Counted from the stretch's first letter, positions 45,746 through 55,589 are shown. The stretch: 64,000 nucleotides of DNA from VYFG01 sp965213885 (GCA_965213885.1 OZ243919.1:2852001-2916000), one strand, 5' to 3'. Numbers and translations: made by a program. Notes: generated from the sequence alone by a model not told the origin.

Positions 45746-47236
45746 TCAGCCTGCCCTTTGCAGCAGGAATTCCACCAGGAGTGGAACCGGCCTGCCGGTG
45801 GCACCCTTTTCGCCGCCGGACTTCCAGGCGGTGCCGGCGATGTCCAGGTGGGCCCAGGAATAGTCGTTGGCGAACTCCTTGAGGAAGCAGGCCGCTGTTA
45901 CCGCCCCGGCACCCTTCCCGCCGATGTTGGCGAGATCGGCGAAATTGCTCTTGAGCTGCCGGGTGTAGTCGTCCCAAACCGGCAGCCGCCAGGCGCGGTC
46001 TCCGCTCGACTCGCCGGCGGCGAGGAGCTCGCCCGCCAGCTTGTCGTCATTACTGAAAAGGCCCGACGCATGGTTGCCGAGGGCAATGATGCAGGCGCCG
46101 GTGAGGGTGGCGATGTCCACCACCGCCGCGGGCTTGTAGCGCGCGATGTAGGTCAGGGCGTCACACAGGATGAGGCGTCCCTCGGCATCGGTGTTGAGAA
46201 TCTCGATGGTCTTGCCCGCCATGCTGGTGACGATGTCCCCGGGCTTGTTGGCGGCACCGTCCGGCAGGTTCTCGCTGCTCGGGACCACCCCGACGACATT
46301 GAGCGGCAGCTCCATTTCCGCCACCGCCTGCAGGGTGCCAAACACGCTGGCGCCGCCGCACATGTCGAATTTCATCTCGTCCATGGCGCCCGCGGGCTTG
46401 ATGGAGATACCGCCTGCGTCAAACGTAAGGCCCTTGCCCACCAGCACCACCGGCGCATCGCCGCGCTTGCCGCCGCTGTATTCCATGATGATCAGCTTGG
46501 CGGGCTCCCGGCTGCCCCGGGAGACCGACAGCAGCGACCCCATCTTGAGCTTCTGCATGTCCGCCTCGCTCAGCACCCGGGTTTTGACGGGCAGCGATTT
46601 CTGCATCGTTCTCGCCCGCCTGGCCAGGTAGGACGGCGTGCAGATGTTGCCGGGAAGGTTTCCGAGCTCCCGGGCCAGGGTTACCCCGTGCGCGGTGGCC
46701 GCGCCCTCGCGCACGCCCTGTTTTGCGGCCTTGAGCCCCGTCCTGTCCACCACGATGGCGGCGGATTTGAGCGAAGGCGCCTTCTTCTTTCCGCTCAGGG
46801 TCTCCGTGTACCGGTAGAGTGCCGCGTCTACCGCCTCCACCACGTGGCGCGCCATGCGCCGGGTATCCATCCGGCCATGCCGGCGGTCCATGAGCGCGAT
46901 GTCCAGGGAGCGGACGTTGGCCGTCCGAGCGGCGCCGGCCGCCGCCTCGGCGGCCCGGCGGAGTTCCCTGGCACCGGTCTCGGCGGCCTTTCCCATCCCG
47001 ACGAGCAACACCCTTTCCGCACGTATGCCGTCGGGGTCATGGACCATCAGGGTGCTGCCGGGTTCGCCGGTGATGTCTCCCCGGGTGACCAGGGTATGGA
47101 ACCTCTTGTTGGCCTTGGCGTCCAGCAGGGCCGCATTGTTGCCGAGCGTGACCTTTTTTCCGTCGGTGTACACCGCCACCACCAAGAGGCGGGATGCGAG
47201 AGTGTCGATCTTGTTGCTCTTGGCCGAGTAGTCCAC
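45746..47236 (-). CDS. pepA: Leucyl aminopeptidase PepA
   Basis: A 496-residue M17 aminopeptidase, GTG start at 47236 with AGGAGA just upstream. Metal and catalytic motifs: VGKGLTFDAGGISIKPA with the lysine and aspartate, MKFDMCGGASV, NTDAEGRLILCDAL (the NTDAEGRL signature), and a C-terminal DIAGTAWKSGGEKGATGRPV. The N-terminal macro-like domain covers roughly residues 1-165. PepA cleaves N-terminal residues from peptides, and in E. coli also acts in Xer recombination and transcription regulation. First gene of pepA-holC-valS. Confidence 0.96.
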   Translation of the reverse strand: MDYSAKSNKIDTLASRLLVVAVYTDGKKVTLGNNAALLDAKANKRFHTLVTRGDITGEPGSTLMVHDPDGIRAERVLLVGMGKAAETGARELRRAAEAAAGAARTANVRSLDIALMDRRHGRMDTRRMARHVVEAVDAALYRYTETLSGKKKAPSLKSAAIVVDRTGLKAAKQGVREGAATAHGVTLARELGNLPGNICTPSYLARRARTMQKSLPVKTRVLSEADMQKLKMGSLLSVSRGSREPAKLIIMEYSGGKRGDAPVVLVGKGLTFDAGGISIKPAGAMDEMKFDMCGGASVFGTLQAVAEMELPLNVVGVVPSSENLPDGAANKPGDIVTSMAGKTIEILNTDAEGRLILCDALTYIARYKPAAVVDIATLTGACIIALGNHASGLFSNDDKLAGELLAAGESSGDRAWRLPVWDDYTRQLKSNFADLANIGGKGAGAVTAACFLKEFANDYSWAHLDIAGTAWKSGGEKGATGRPVPLLVEFLLQRAG

Positions 47237-47828
47237 GTTGTCTCCTGATGTATTCAGACGGATGACGGTTTCTTCAGAAGTGCCGGATTATAACTGTGGT
47301 TGGGAAACGGGGCGACTCCCGGGTGATCCCCCTGCCGGTTCCCGGCGCTCTCCCCTGCGCCGGAATCATGCCGTCCGCCCCGAAGGAAACGATTCCGGTC
47401 ACATCGAGGGCCGGCGCCGGGACCTGAATCCGGGTGCCGGCCTGATGCGGCCTCAAAGGCGGTTTCGAGCCCATCGGTATGGGAACCCCGCTTCACGGCT
47501 CCAGCGCTCCACGCCCCGAGCCCGGATCGCCCGGCCGGCAGCATGCCCGAACGGCGGGTTGTGGGCGCCGGCTTCACGGAGCCAGCCTTCGGCAAGAGGC
47601 GGGATGCGGCCATTTCATGCCGGGCGGTAACAATAGCCGGGTAAATCAGTGGATACGGTACCGGCCGCAGTGTATCCTACGGCGGCAACGAAACCGGTCC
47701 CGCACGGGAACGCGGGGCTGGTCCGGTTTTGCCGGACCCCTCTCCGAATCCCCGGAACCAATGGCCCAAGGGTGTTGTCCTAATGCCCTGATACCGGCAA
47801 CCGAGCCCTGAAATCGAGAACGAGGCAT
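47237..47828. other. Intergenic region between divergent pepA and the SLAM gene
   Basis: About 590 bp separating divergently transcribed genes, so promoters for both should lie here. No coding frame with a recognisable domain is visible. A GAACGAGG sequence just before the ATG at 47829 is the likely ribosome site for the SLAM gene. Confidence 0.5.
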
Positions 47829-49205
47829 ATGAAAACATTCGGCCAACTTTCCCGCATAGTAGCGGCCACTGCTCTTTTACTGCTCGCCGTCCCGGCATGG
47901 GGCCAGGACGACACGCCCACGGAGGCCGCGGGCCAGGCAGCCGCCGATATCGAGGCCCGGGCGAAGGCCCTGATGGCCGAGGGCCGGCATGTGGATGCAC
48001 TGGCCATCCTCGGCCCACTGGTGGAGGTCCGCCCGATCGACATGGACGTGTTCTTCCTGGTGGGCCTTGCCGCGGTGGGCGCGGCCAAGGACCCCGACGT
48101 GTCCGGGGAAACCCGGGAAGCGTTCCTGGATATCGCCATCCGGACCTTCCAGGCGATGCTGGTCCGGGATCCCGACCTGGTCCGGGTGCGCCTGGAACTG
48201 GCGCGGTCCCACTTTCTCAAGCAGGAGGATGGCCTGGCGAAGGGGCACTTCGAACGGGTGCTGGCGGGGGACAACCCGCCGGCGGTGGTGGCCAACGTGA
48301 ACCGGTACCTGGCGGAGCTCCGCAAGCGCAAGCGCTGGTCGTCGTACTTCGGCTTTGCGCTGGCCCCGGACAGCAACATCGGCTCCGCCTCGGACGACCG
48401 GACCATCAACATCTTCGGGCTGCCCTTCGAGCGGGACCAGGAGCAGCTGACGAGTTCCGGCATCGGCCTGTCGGTCTGGGGGGGCGGTGAATACCAGCAC
48501 CCCCTGGGGGACCGGGTGCGACTGCGGGTGGGGGGGGACATCTCGCGGCAGGAGTATTCCGGCAGCGGATTCGACCGGATGACCCTGTCGGCCCATGTGG
48601 GCCCCCGGTGGCTGATCGGCAACACCTCGCGTGCGAGCGTGCTGACGGTTGCCCGCCTTCACCGGCGCGCCAACGAGGCCTACGCGCACGATCTGGGTTT
48701 CAACACCCAGGTGCATCGGCGGTTCACCCAGCGGACGACGGGGACGCTGCGGACATCGTGGGTGGAGCGCCGTCATGACCAGAGCGTGTCGCTGGACGGG
48801 CCGCGGACGAGCGTCTCGGTGAGTGCGGACCGGGTTCTGACGCCGACGCTGCGGGGCAACCTGACCCTTGGCTGGGCGGGGGAGCGCACGGACAGGCTGG
48901 ACCGACGGAACACCGCCCGGTGGATTCAGCTGGGGATGACGAAGGCGTTTGCCGGGGGTTTGACGGTGAGCGGGGGGACGACGTTCCGTTGGACGGACTA
49001 CGAGGGCAACTGGTTTCCCTTCACGGATGGGGCCCCCCGGGAGGATTTACTTCGGAGCTACCGGTTGAGCGGTCACCACCGGGCGATTTCCTGGCGGGGC
49101 TTCAGCCCCCGGATCTCGCTGGTGTTCGAGGAGCGCGGCAGCAACGCCCAGCTTCACGATTACGAACGCACGTTCGGTGAACTGACACTCGTCAGGGCGT
49201 TCTAG
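47829..49205 (+). CDS. Surface lipoprotein assembly modifier (SLAM, DUF560) outer-membrane protein
   Basis: A 458-residue precursor with a signal peptide (IVAATALLLLAVPAWGQ, cleavage near residue 25). Residues 40-165 form a TPR-like helical domain (KALMAEGRHVDALAILGPLVEVRP, FQAMLVRDPDLVRVRLELARSHFLKQEDGLAKGHFERVL). From RWSSYFGFALAPDSNIGSAS at about residue 173 to the end is a beta-barrel with alternating aromatic strands, ending in FGELTLVRAF with a terminal Phe. This TPR plus 14-strand barrel layout is that of SLAM proteins, which move lipoproteins to the cell surface in Neisseria and relatives. The downstream gene encodes a large lipoprotein, a likely client. Confidence 0.85.
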   Translation: MKTFGQLSRIVAATALLLLAVPAWGQDDTPTEAAGQAAADIEARAKALMAEGRHVDALAILGPLVEVRPIDMDVFFLVGLAAVGAAKDPDVSGETREAFLDIAIRTFQAMLVRDPDLVRVRLELARSHFLKQEDGLAKGHFERVLAGDNPPAVVANVNRYLAELRKRKRWSSYFGFALAPDSNIGSASDDRTINIFGLPFERDQEQLTSSGIGLSVWGGGEYQHPLGDRVRLRVGGDISRQEYSGSGFDRMTLSAHVGPRWLIGNTSRASVLTVARLHRRANEAYAHDLGFNTQVHRRFTQRTTGTLRTSWVERRHDQSVSLDGPRTSVSVSADRVLTPTLRGNLTLGWAGERTDRLDRRNTARWIQLGMTKAFAGGLTVSGGTTFRWTDYEGNWFPFTDGAPREDLLRSYRLSGHHRAISWRGFSPRISLVFEERGSNAQLHDYERTFGELTLVRAF

Positions 49206-49516
49206 GGAAAAGGCCGAGGCGGCATTCCCGGCAGCCTGGACGGGGCCCGGTGACCGATCCGGCAGTCAGGATTCGCCGGCCACGGTCCGGGGATGCAGTC
49301 CGGGACAGCCATTCATTCCGCCCGGAAGACTAAGATCGCAATCGCGGCACCGGTAATTTCGGGGCAGGTCTGCCGGGGGCGGCACGGTTGTGGTCCGAGC
49401 GGTGGTGATTCGCCGAATGCAACGTCAGTGACATCTTTTGCATGCTGCCCATGGATCAAGTATCGTTGTATCGTTGCATCGTTGCTCGCTGCCTGGCCCG
49501 CTGCCCGATACAGATC
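49206..49516. other. Intergenic region between the SLAM and subtilase genes
   Basis: About 310 bp without a recognisable gene. No strong terminator was identified, so read-through from the SLAM gene into the protease gene is possible. The protease frame is open upstream to 49442, but the signal peptide begins at 49517. Confidence 0.45.
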
Positions 49517-51850
49517 ATGAAGATTTGCCCACGCCCGGTCTCCGGTGCTTCGCATCACGTCGGCTCGCTGTTCCTCCTCGCTGCCTTCGCCCTTCTGTCG
49601 GGGTGCGGCGGTGGTGGCGGCGGCGGGAAGACGTGTGTCGACACTGCCCGGGGTTGCCTGGAGAAGGAAGCGTACAACTCCGCGATCCTGGACGCCGCCG
49701 AAGAGATACGGACTTCCCCGGGCTTCGAGGATCGGTGGGGCCTGGAGGAAATCGGGTTGGCCGAAGCCTGGGGGCATTTGCGGACGGTCCGGGACTCCGG
49801 AGAGCCTGGCCGGGGTGTCACCGTGGGGGTGCTCGATACCGGCATTGATCTTGATCATCCGACGTTCCGGGAAGGGGCCGATGCCGGCCTGGTGACCGAG
49901 GAGTTTCATGCCGGCGCCACGGACGAGACCGGCCTTGAGGATTTCTCCCACGGTACCGGCGTTGCCAGCCTCATCGCAGGCAGGGAGAACCCGAGCGGCA
50001 GATACCAGTTCACCGGCATCGTGCCCTATGCCGCGCTGAGAATGTTTGCCATCCCTCTCGGCAGTCCGCCGCCTCCGGGTACTGCAGTCAGTTCGATTTC
50101 GCTGTCCAGTCTCGCCGAATATGACGAGTCGGAAGCCGATCTCTACCGGAAGGTCCTTTCCCATGACCTGAACGTCCTGAACCTGAGTTTCGGGGTGATC
50201 GGTCCGATCGAGAACTACCGGGACGAGGCGGAGATCCGGGCCACGCTAGGCAGAACGATCGAGGTGCTGGCCCAGTCCGACCGGGAGAACAAGACAATTC
50301 TCGTATGGGCGGCCGGGAACAGCCACGGGCAGCTTTGCCGCCCGGGCACCGGCAGCTGTATCGGTGACAGTGAAACAGACTACCTCGGACAACCGGCGGG
50401 CCTGCTTGAGGCCAGTTCCCCCGACCTGTTCGCAGGAGCGATGGCCATCATCGGAGAGCTCCAGAGTCACTCCGTGGCCTCCGTGGCGACCGGCGAGGAC
50501 GGTGAGATCGCTTGGTTTTCCAACCGCTGTGGAATGGCAGCCGACTGGTGCATCGCGGCGCCTGGATTCCAAGTGTGGGCCGCCTATTTCGGACCGCACC
50601 AGGGTCAGGTTATCCAGGGCTATGCACGCCTGTCCGGAACGTCGTTTTCAGCCCCGATGGTTTCCGGCGGCCTCGCGCTGATGAAGCACTTCTTTCGTGA
50701 CCAGCTCTCAAGCGAGGACCTGGTGGACAGGCTGTTCGAGACCGCCGACAACACCGGCATCTATGCCGACCGTTCCATCTACGGACATGGACTGATGGAC
50801 CTCGATGCGGCGCTGTCGCCGTACGGCGAACCAACCGTCATTCCCGGGGCCAGCATCGGTGCGACCGGAATTCCTCTGAGGGAGTCCAGCCTCCAGCCCG
50901 GCGCGGCGTTCGGCGACGGCCCGGCAAGCGCGTTTTCCCAACAGGAAATCGCCGCCTTCGACGCGCTGGGGGCACCGTTCTGGTACGACCTCGACCACCT
51001 GGTGGTACCATCGGGCCTGCCGCTGCTCGATACCCAGCTACGCGACTTCATGGCCCCGCCCCCGCCGGACCGGCAGGAAGATGACGCCGAATGGAGCGGC
51101 ATCACAACACGGGCCGGTATGCGGTTCGACATGCGGAGAACGCCGGCAGGAACCAGCCGTGGCCATGCCGCGCTTCCCGACGACGCCATCACCTTCACGG
51201 CCCAGCGGTTCCAGGGCATTGAAACCACCGCCTTCACGACCGCGGGCGTCAGGGAGAACTCGCCGCCGGTTTCCGGCGCGTCCGTCTCCTGGCGCCCCTC
51301 GAACTCGCCCCTTGGCCTTCGGGCCGGCTGGCTCAGCGAACGCAGCAGCATGCTTTCCAGCACCGGACAGGGGGCATTCGGCAGCCTTGCCGCCGACTCG
51401 GTCTTCCTCGGTTTCGATCTCAATGCCGAAACGGGGGGCTGGCAGTTGGGCGGCGGCCCTGAATTCGGGATGGTCCGGCCGGGCCTGCGCAAAGGGATCA
51501 TCACCGGTCTCGAGCCTCTCGCCACCAGCACCTTCGAATTCCATGCCTCCCGGCCAATCCCCGGGGCCGGGAGGCTGCAGGTTTCTCTCGGCCAGCCGCT
51601 GCGGGTGGAGGCCGGCGACGCCGTCCTGTCCATCCCGACGGGCCGCACCCGGGATGGCGACATCCTCAGGCGGCGGCTCACCGCCGACCTGGCACCCACG
51701 GGGAGGCAGATTGACCTGTCGGTGCGTTGGGAGCGGCCGCTCGGCGCCGGCTCCCTCCGGCTCGGAACCATCGCGACCCGTCATGCCGGCCACAACGCGG
51801 AGGCCCGGCCGAGGCTCTCCCTTCTCGCCGGCTGGCGCGCCTCTTTCTGA
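49517..51850 (+). CDS. Surface lipoprotein subtilisin-like serine protease with beta-barrel-like C-terminus (NalP-like)
   Basis: A 777-residue precursor from ATG 49517. A lipoprotein signal ends LLSGC (lipidated C30) followed by seven glycines. The S8 domain has Asp in VLDTGIDLDHP (D107), His in SHGTGVASLIAG (H145), VWAAGNSHG with the oxyanion asparagine, and Ser in LSGTSFSAPMVSGG (S376). After about residue 430 comes a linker. The last 250-270 residues (from TTRAGMRFDMRR) alternate hydrophobic and polar residues and end LSLLAGWRASF with a terminal Phe, as in autotransporter barrels. This matches the NalP/AspA idea of a surface lipoprotein protease. The adjacent SLAM gene may assist its export (inferred). 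Confidence 0.85.
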   Translation: MKICPRPVSGASHHVGSLFLLAAFALLSGCGGGGGGGKTCVDTARGCLEKEAYNSAILDAAEEIRTSPGFEDRWGLEEIGLAEAWGHLRTVRDSGEPGRGVTVGVLDTGIDLDHPTFREGADAGLVTEEFHAGATDETGLEDFSHGTGVASLIAGRENPSGRYQFTGIVPYAALRMFAIPLGSPPPPGTAVSSISLSSLAEYDESEADLYRKVLSHDLNVLNLSFGVIGPIENYRDEAEIRATLGRTIEVLAQSDRENKTILVWAAGNSHGQLCRPGTGSCIGDSETDYLGQPAGLLEASSPDLFAGAMAIIGELQSHSVASVATGEDGEIAWFSNRCGMAADWCIAAPGFQVWAAYFGPHQGQVIQGYARLSGTSFSAPMVSGGLALMKHFFRDQLSSEDLVDRLFETADNTGIYADRSIYGHGLMDLDAALSPYGEPTVIPGASIGATGIPLRESSLQPGAAFGDGPASAFSQQEIAAFDALGAPFWYDLDHLVVPSGLPLLDTQLRDFMAPPPPDRQEDDAEWSGITTRAGMRFDMRRTPAGTSRGHAALPDDAITFTAQRFQGIETTAFTTAGVRENSPPVSGASVSWRPSNSPLGLRAGWLSERSSMLSSTGQGAFGSLAADSVFLGFDLNAETGGWQLGGGPEFGMVRPGLRKGIITGLEPLATSTFEFHASRPIPGAGRLQVSLGQPLRVEAGDAVLSIPTGRTRDGDILRRRLTADLAPTGRQIDLSVRWERPLGAGSLRLGTIATRHAGHNAEARPRLSLLAGWRASF

Positions 51851-52242
51851 CCGGTGTTACTGCACGCACCCGCGAGTGTGACTTCTGCGGGGCTTGCCCA
51901 CTCACGGACAACAGTACCGGGCGCCTGCTGCCAGGGGTGATGGTCAGTCGCCCTTTTCCGGACCGTGCCGGTATTCGGACACGGGATGATGATGTGACAG
52001 GCACGGTCCGGAAATCCTGTCGATCCTGTCGCGGCTCCCGAGGACCTGTCCCGGGCTCCGGCGGACAGGCCGGGCCCCCGGACAGGGCAGCCTTCCGGAA
52101 CATTCCGCACAATCTCCACCGGATTTTCGTGCGGCTTTTCCATGCGATGGCCTGCAGCTCCCGCACAGTACCGACCTTGCGAACGGAAAGGTTACGGGCC
52201 GGACTCGTTGAATGATCCCCGGGCCTGGCCTGGCGGAGGTGC
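51851..52242. other. Intergenic region after the subtilase gene
   Basis: About 390 bp between convergent genes (the protease and lptG). No recognisable coding sequence. Hairpin-capable CCGG-rich stretches occur near 52020-52090, but none is followed by a T run on either strand. Confidence 0.4.
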
Positions 52243-53301
52243 CTATCCGATTCGCCGCAGCATGACCATTGCGAGCAGCAGAAACCCGGCAACGGGAATC
52301 GTGGCGCCGAGAACGGGGGGGATGCCGCTTGCCAGAACGGCATAGCCGAATCCCTGGTTGACCGCGTAGAAGCCGAGGCCGAGCATGATGCCGACGAACA
52401 GGCTGCGGCCGACGCCGCCGGAGCGGATGTTGACAAAGACGAAGGGAATCGCCAGCATCACCATCAGTGCGGTGGACAGCGGCAGCATCAGCTTGCCCCA
52501 GAAGGCAAGTTCGAAGGGTTCCGTCTGCTGTTGATTGGCGGCCAGGTGCCGGATGTAATGCCTGATCTGCCAGAAGGAGAGCTGTTCCGGGCGAACCAGG
52601 AACACGGCAAGGACCCGGGGCGTGATCCTGGTTTCCCATCGGCCGCTTTCCGCGGATGTGGTTTCAATCCGGCCTTCCGGGTCGATGCGGGTCTGCCTGA
52701 CATCGCTGATGCGCCAGCGATCGTCCACATACACCCCCTCCCCGGCGGCAACCATGGAGCGAAGGCGCCTTTCATCGTCGAAGGCAAAGACCTTGACCCG
52801 GAGGAGCGTCAGGTCCGGCAGCACCTCGCCGATATTCACGAAAGTCCGCGCATCGCGTATCCACAGCCCGAAGTCACTCTTCTGCTGGATTTCCTGCTGA
52901 AGCGCCTCGGCGCGAACACGCTGGGCCCGGCGCTCGGTGACGGGCGTGACGAATTCCCCGATCAGCATGGCGGCGATGACAAACAGGGCGCCCATTCTGA
53001 GCGCCGCCATGGAGATGCCGGATATGGATACGCCGGTGGCCCGCATCACGACGAGCTCGGAATCAACGGCAAGTATGGACAGGCCTGCCGTGGTGCCAAT
53101 CAGGGCCGCCATGGGAAAGAGCTCATACACCATCCGCGGGACGGACAGCAGCACCAGCACGCAGACCTGGGAGAAGCTGTAGCCGTCGTTGCCGATCTCC
53201 TCGATGAACTCGATCACGACGAACAGAACCAGCAGTACCGCCATGGACACCAGCGTGTGCCGGAGGATGGTGCGGCCGATATGGCGGTTGAGGATCTTCA
53301 T
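52243..53301 (-). CDS. lptG: LPS export ABC transporter permease LptG
   Basis: From ATG 53301 the protein is 352 residues (MKILNRHIGRTILRHTLVSMAVLLVLF). It has the six-helix LptF/G architecture: helices at the N-terminus, a pair near residues 55-110 (ELFPMAALIGTTAGLSILAVDSELVVMRATGVS), a periplasmic jellyroll in the middle, and three C-terminal helices ending with GIPPVLGATIPVAGFLLLAMVML. The ELVVMRATG coupling helix contacts LptB. With LptF and LptB it powers LPS extraction from the inner membrane. It lies 13 bp downstream of lptF. Confidence 0.94.
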   Translation of the reverse strand: MKILNRHIGRTILRHTLVSMAVLLVLFVVIEFIEEIGNDGYSFSQVCVLVLLSVPRMVYELFPMAALIGTTAGLSILAVDSELVVMRATGVSISGISMAALRMGALFVIAAMLIGEFVTPVTERRAQRVRAEALQQEIQQKSDFGLWIRDARTFVNIGEVLPDLTLLRVKVFAFDDERRLRSMVAAGEGVYVDDRWRISDVRQTRIDPEGRIETTSAESGRWETRITPRVLAVFLVRPEQLSFWQIRHYIRHLAANQQQTEPFELAFWGKLMLPLSTALMVMLAIPFVFVNIRSGGVGRSLFVGIMLGLGFYAVNQGFGYAVLASGIPPVLGATIPVAGFLLLAMVMLRRIG

Positions 53302-53314
53302 GCCGGCATATCCC

Positions 53315-54397
53315 CTAGTCAGCCGGCCATGGCAGAAGGGGCTGATTCCGGCTTCGCCGAAGAAAGAGGTAGAGCGCGAGTACCAGGAAACAGGCATGAA
53401 TGGTCCAGAGGGTCGAATAGGGGCCGGCCGCCCCCCGGTTGACCAGCGCCGCGGCAAAGCCCAGGAAATTGAAGTAGATGAAATAGACCAGCAGCGCCAT
53501 CAACATGCCGGAGAGGCGCGTCCCGCGATCGTGAATGGAGGAGAACGCCAGTGCAAACAGCATCAGCACCGGCAGCATTGCCACCTTGGAAAGGCGCCAG
53601 TGGAGTTGGCCCTCGGTCTCGGCATCGTCCCCGGCGAGAAGCGCCCGGGTCGCCATCGCTCTGGGCGGCAGGGCGGAATCGGCGCCGGGTTTCGGATCGA
53701 GACGAAGTCCGTAGTCTGCGAAATCCAGCGCCCCGTATTCAGCCGCTCCGATGGCGCCCCGGTACTGGGTGCCGTCCTTGAGAACCAGAAAATCGCCGGC
53801 AGCCTCATCGAATGATCTTTCGCCCACTCCGGCCACCACGATGCTTTCCTCCCTGCCGTTGCCATTGTAGACGAAGACGTCATGAAAGGTGTCGGTGTCC
53901 TTGTCGTAGCGCTCGACGAAAATCACCCCCCTGCCGCTCCGGATTTCGGTGAACACCCCGGGGAGAATGCCGGCGACGTCAGTGCGATTCCGGTATTCGC
54001 GTTCCTTCCTGTGGGAGATTTCCACAGACAACGGGGACAGGTAGAGCGAAAGCAGCGCAACGACGGATCCCACCCCCAGGAACAGCATGAATGTCGGACG
54101 GATGAACCTGCCCATGCTGATGCCGCAGGCGCTGATCACTGTGAGTTCATTGTCCCGGACCCAGCGCCCCAGCACCATGAGCATGGCAATGTAAACGACC
54201 AGGGGAACCATGATGTCCAGGTAGGTGATCATCTTCAGCAACACCAGCAGGGCTACGCTGCCGATCGGTATGTCGCCTTCCGCCGCCTGGCGAAGAAAAT
54301 ACATGACCCGGGTTACCAGGAATATCGAGAGAATGATGACAATGACCGCGCCGGCGGTTTGCAGCACCTCTCGGATGAAGGCCCGATGGATGATCAT
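53315..54397 (-). CDS. lptF: LPS export ABC transporter permease LptF
   Basis: A 360-residue permease beginning MIIHRAFIREVLQTAGAVIVIILSIFLVTRVM, then VALLVLLKMITYLDIMVPLVVYIAMLMVLGRWVRDNELTVISACGIS with the coupling helix. A periplasmic beta domain (residues about 110-250) is followed by three C-terminal helices (LPVLMLFALAFSSIHDRGTRLSGMLMALLVYF). It pairs with LptG. In many gammaproteobacteria lptF is immediately divergent from pepA; here about 7 kb containing the SLAM/subtilase pair and lptG separates them. Confidence 0.94.
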   Translation of the reverse strand: MIIHRAFIREVLQTAGAVIVIILSIFLVTRVMYFLRQAAEGDIPIGSVALLVLLKMITYLDIMVPLVVYIAMLMVLGRWVRDNELTVISACGISMGRFIRPTFMLFLGVGSVVALLSLYLSPLSVEISHRKEREYRNRTDVAGILPGVFTEIRSGRGVIFVERYDKDTDTFHDVFVYNGNGREESIVVAGVGERSFDEAAGDFLVLKDGTQYRGAIGAAEYGALDFADYGLRLDPKPGADSALPPRAMATRALLAGDDAETEGQLHWRLSKVAMLPVLMLFALAFSSIHDRGTRLSGMLMALLVYFIYFNFLGFAAALVNRGAAGPYSTLWTIHACFLVLALYLFLRRSRNQPLLPWPAD

Positions 54398-54836
54398 GGG
54401 TGCATTCTATCGCGAATGCCCTGAAGCCGGCCTTCCTCCCCGCAGAGACGAGCCCGGGAATGGAACCAACCCGCCCCCGGGCCGGAATTCCACATCCGTG
54501 ATCAGGCCGCATTGCGGACAGACCGGACGTCGCAACGATGCCCGGCGGGCAGCCGGAGGTTGCCCGTTCTACACTCCGAAACCGGGCCGGCGGATCAGGC
54601 TTGGTCCATGACCCCCAACATCCAGCACCCCGAATTCTGCCGTCCCGATGACGTCGGGCTCCTCTCGTCCGCGGTACAGTGCAGGTCGAAAACAACCGCG
54701 CCGAATCTGCAGGAGCCGTGTGATTCAACGAATTCCCGGAGGCAGTGTCCGGGTGCCGGGTCGGATGTCATCAGTGACTCACCGGGGTTTCCGCACTCAG
54801 CGGCCCGGTGCCGTCAAGACGACCTCACCGGATCAA
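54398..54836. other. Intergenic region upstream of lptF
   Basis: About 440 bp. The lptF promoter should be within the first 100 bp on the minus strand. No gene or strong hairpin terminator was recognised. Confidence 0.4.
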
Positions 54837-55262
54837 TCAATGCACCCGGTTCCAGCCGCGACGGTCATGGGACGGGCGGCTGCCATTCCGGCCCCGGTCG
54901 ACCCGCCGGTGCATGGACCGATGCGGTGGCCGGTGACGATAGCCATGGCGATGTCTCTTCCAGTGACGATGACCTTTCCTGTGGCGATAGTCCCATCCGT
55001 GATGGCGGGGCGCATGACGATATTTCCAGGACGGGCGGTAGGGGTCCGGGCGGGAATGCAGATGCTTCCGTCCATGCCAGCCGTCAATCCCTTCGATGAT
55101 GATTCCGATGGTCAACGCGGCAAGGGCACCGGCGAGCAGCCCCTCGGCAACATCATTGGAATGCCGCCTGTGGTCGGCCGATGCGCCCGTGGACGCCACC
55201 AGAAGGCCCGACGTCAGCAAGGCGGTCACAAGGGGGCGAATCTTGGTCGGCTTTCGGTTCAT
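54837..55262 (-). CDS. His/Arg-rich exported protein of unknown function
   Basis: From ATG 55262 a 141-residue product has a signal peptide (LVTALLTSGLLVASTGASA, cleavage near residue 30), then a glycine/alanine helix (EGLLAGALAALTIGIIIEGIDG). The C-terminal half is extremely rich in His, Arg, Tyr and Trp (HRHWKRHRHGYRHRPPHRSM). Such sequences can bind transition metals or anionic polymers. The hydrophobic stretch could be a membrane anchor. I do not recognise a named family. Coding status is supported by the clean signal peptide and biased composition, but homologues are not known to me. Confidence 0.6.
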   Translation of the reverse strand: MNRKPTKIRPLVTALLTSGLLVASTGASADHRRHSNDVAEGLLAGALAALTIGIIIEGIDGWHGRKHLHSRPDPYRPSWKYRHAPRHHGWDYRHRKGHRHWKRHRHGYRHRPPHRSMHRRVDRGRNGSRPSHDRRGWNRVH

Positions 55263-55589
55263 GGCAGTCCTCCGGAACGCTTGGTCAGATTGCCATTGTC
55301 CGTCACGGGGACTGAACGGCGGCTTAATCGTTCCCGCCTCCTGCCGATCCGTAGCATTTCGCGGGTCAGGGCCCGGAAATTCCCCTTGCCTGAAGCGCCG
55401 TACCGGGACAGCCACCCCGGGACTCCCTGCAGCCCGGATTTTTTCACACTGCATCTGGCGCCGCATGCCCGCCTCCCAATCATATCCGGGGGCCCATCTT
55501 TTGGATATGCAATGTTCGCCCGGCCGCACCAATATCCTGAAGGCGCGGCCCTGACGAACGAAAAACCGGCACCCGGTCGGCAGGAATAT
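55263..55589. other. Intergenic region between the His-rich protein and the integrase
   Basis: About 325 bp that probably contain the left end of the integrated element next to the integrase gene. No attachment-site repeat or tRNA fragment could be recognised by eye. Confidence 0.35.
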
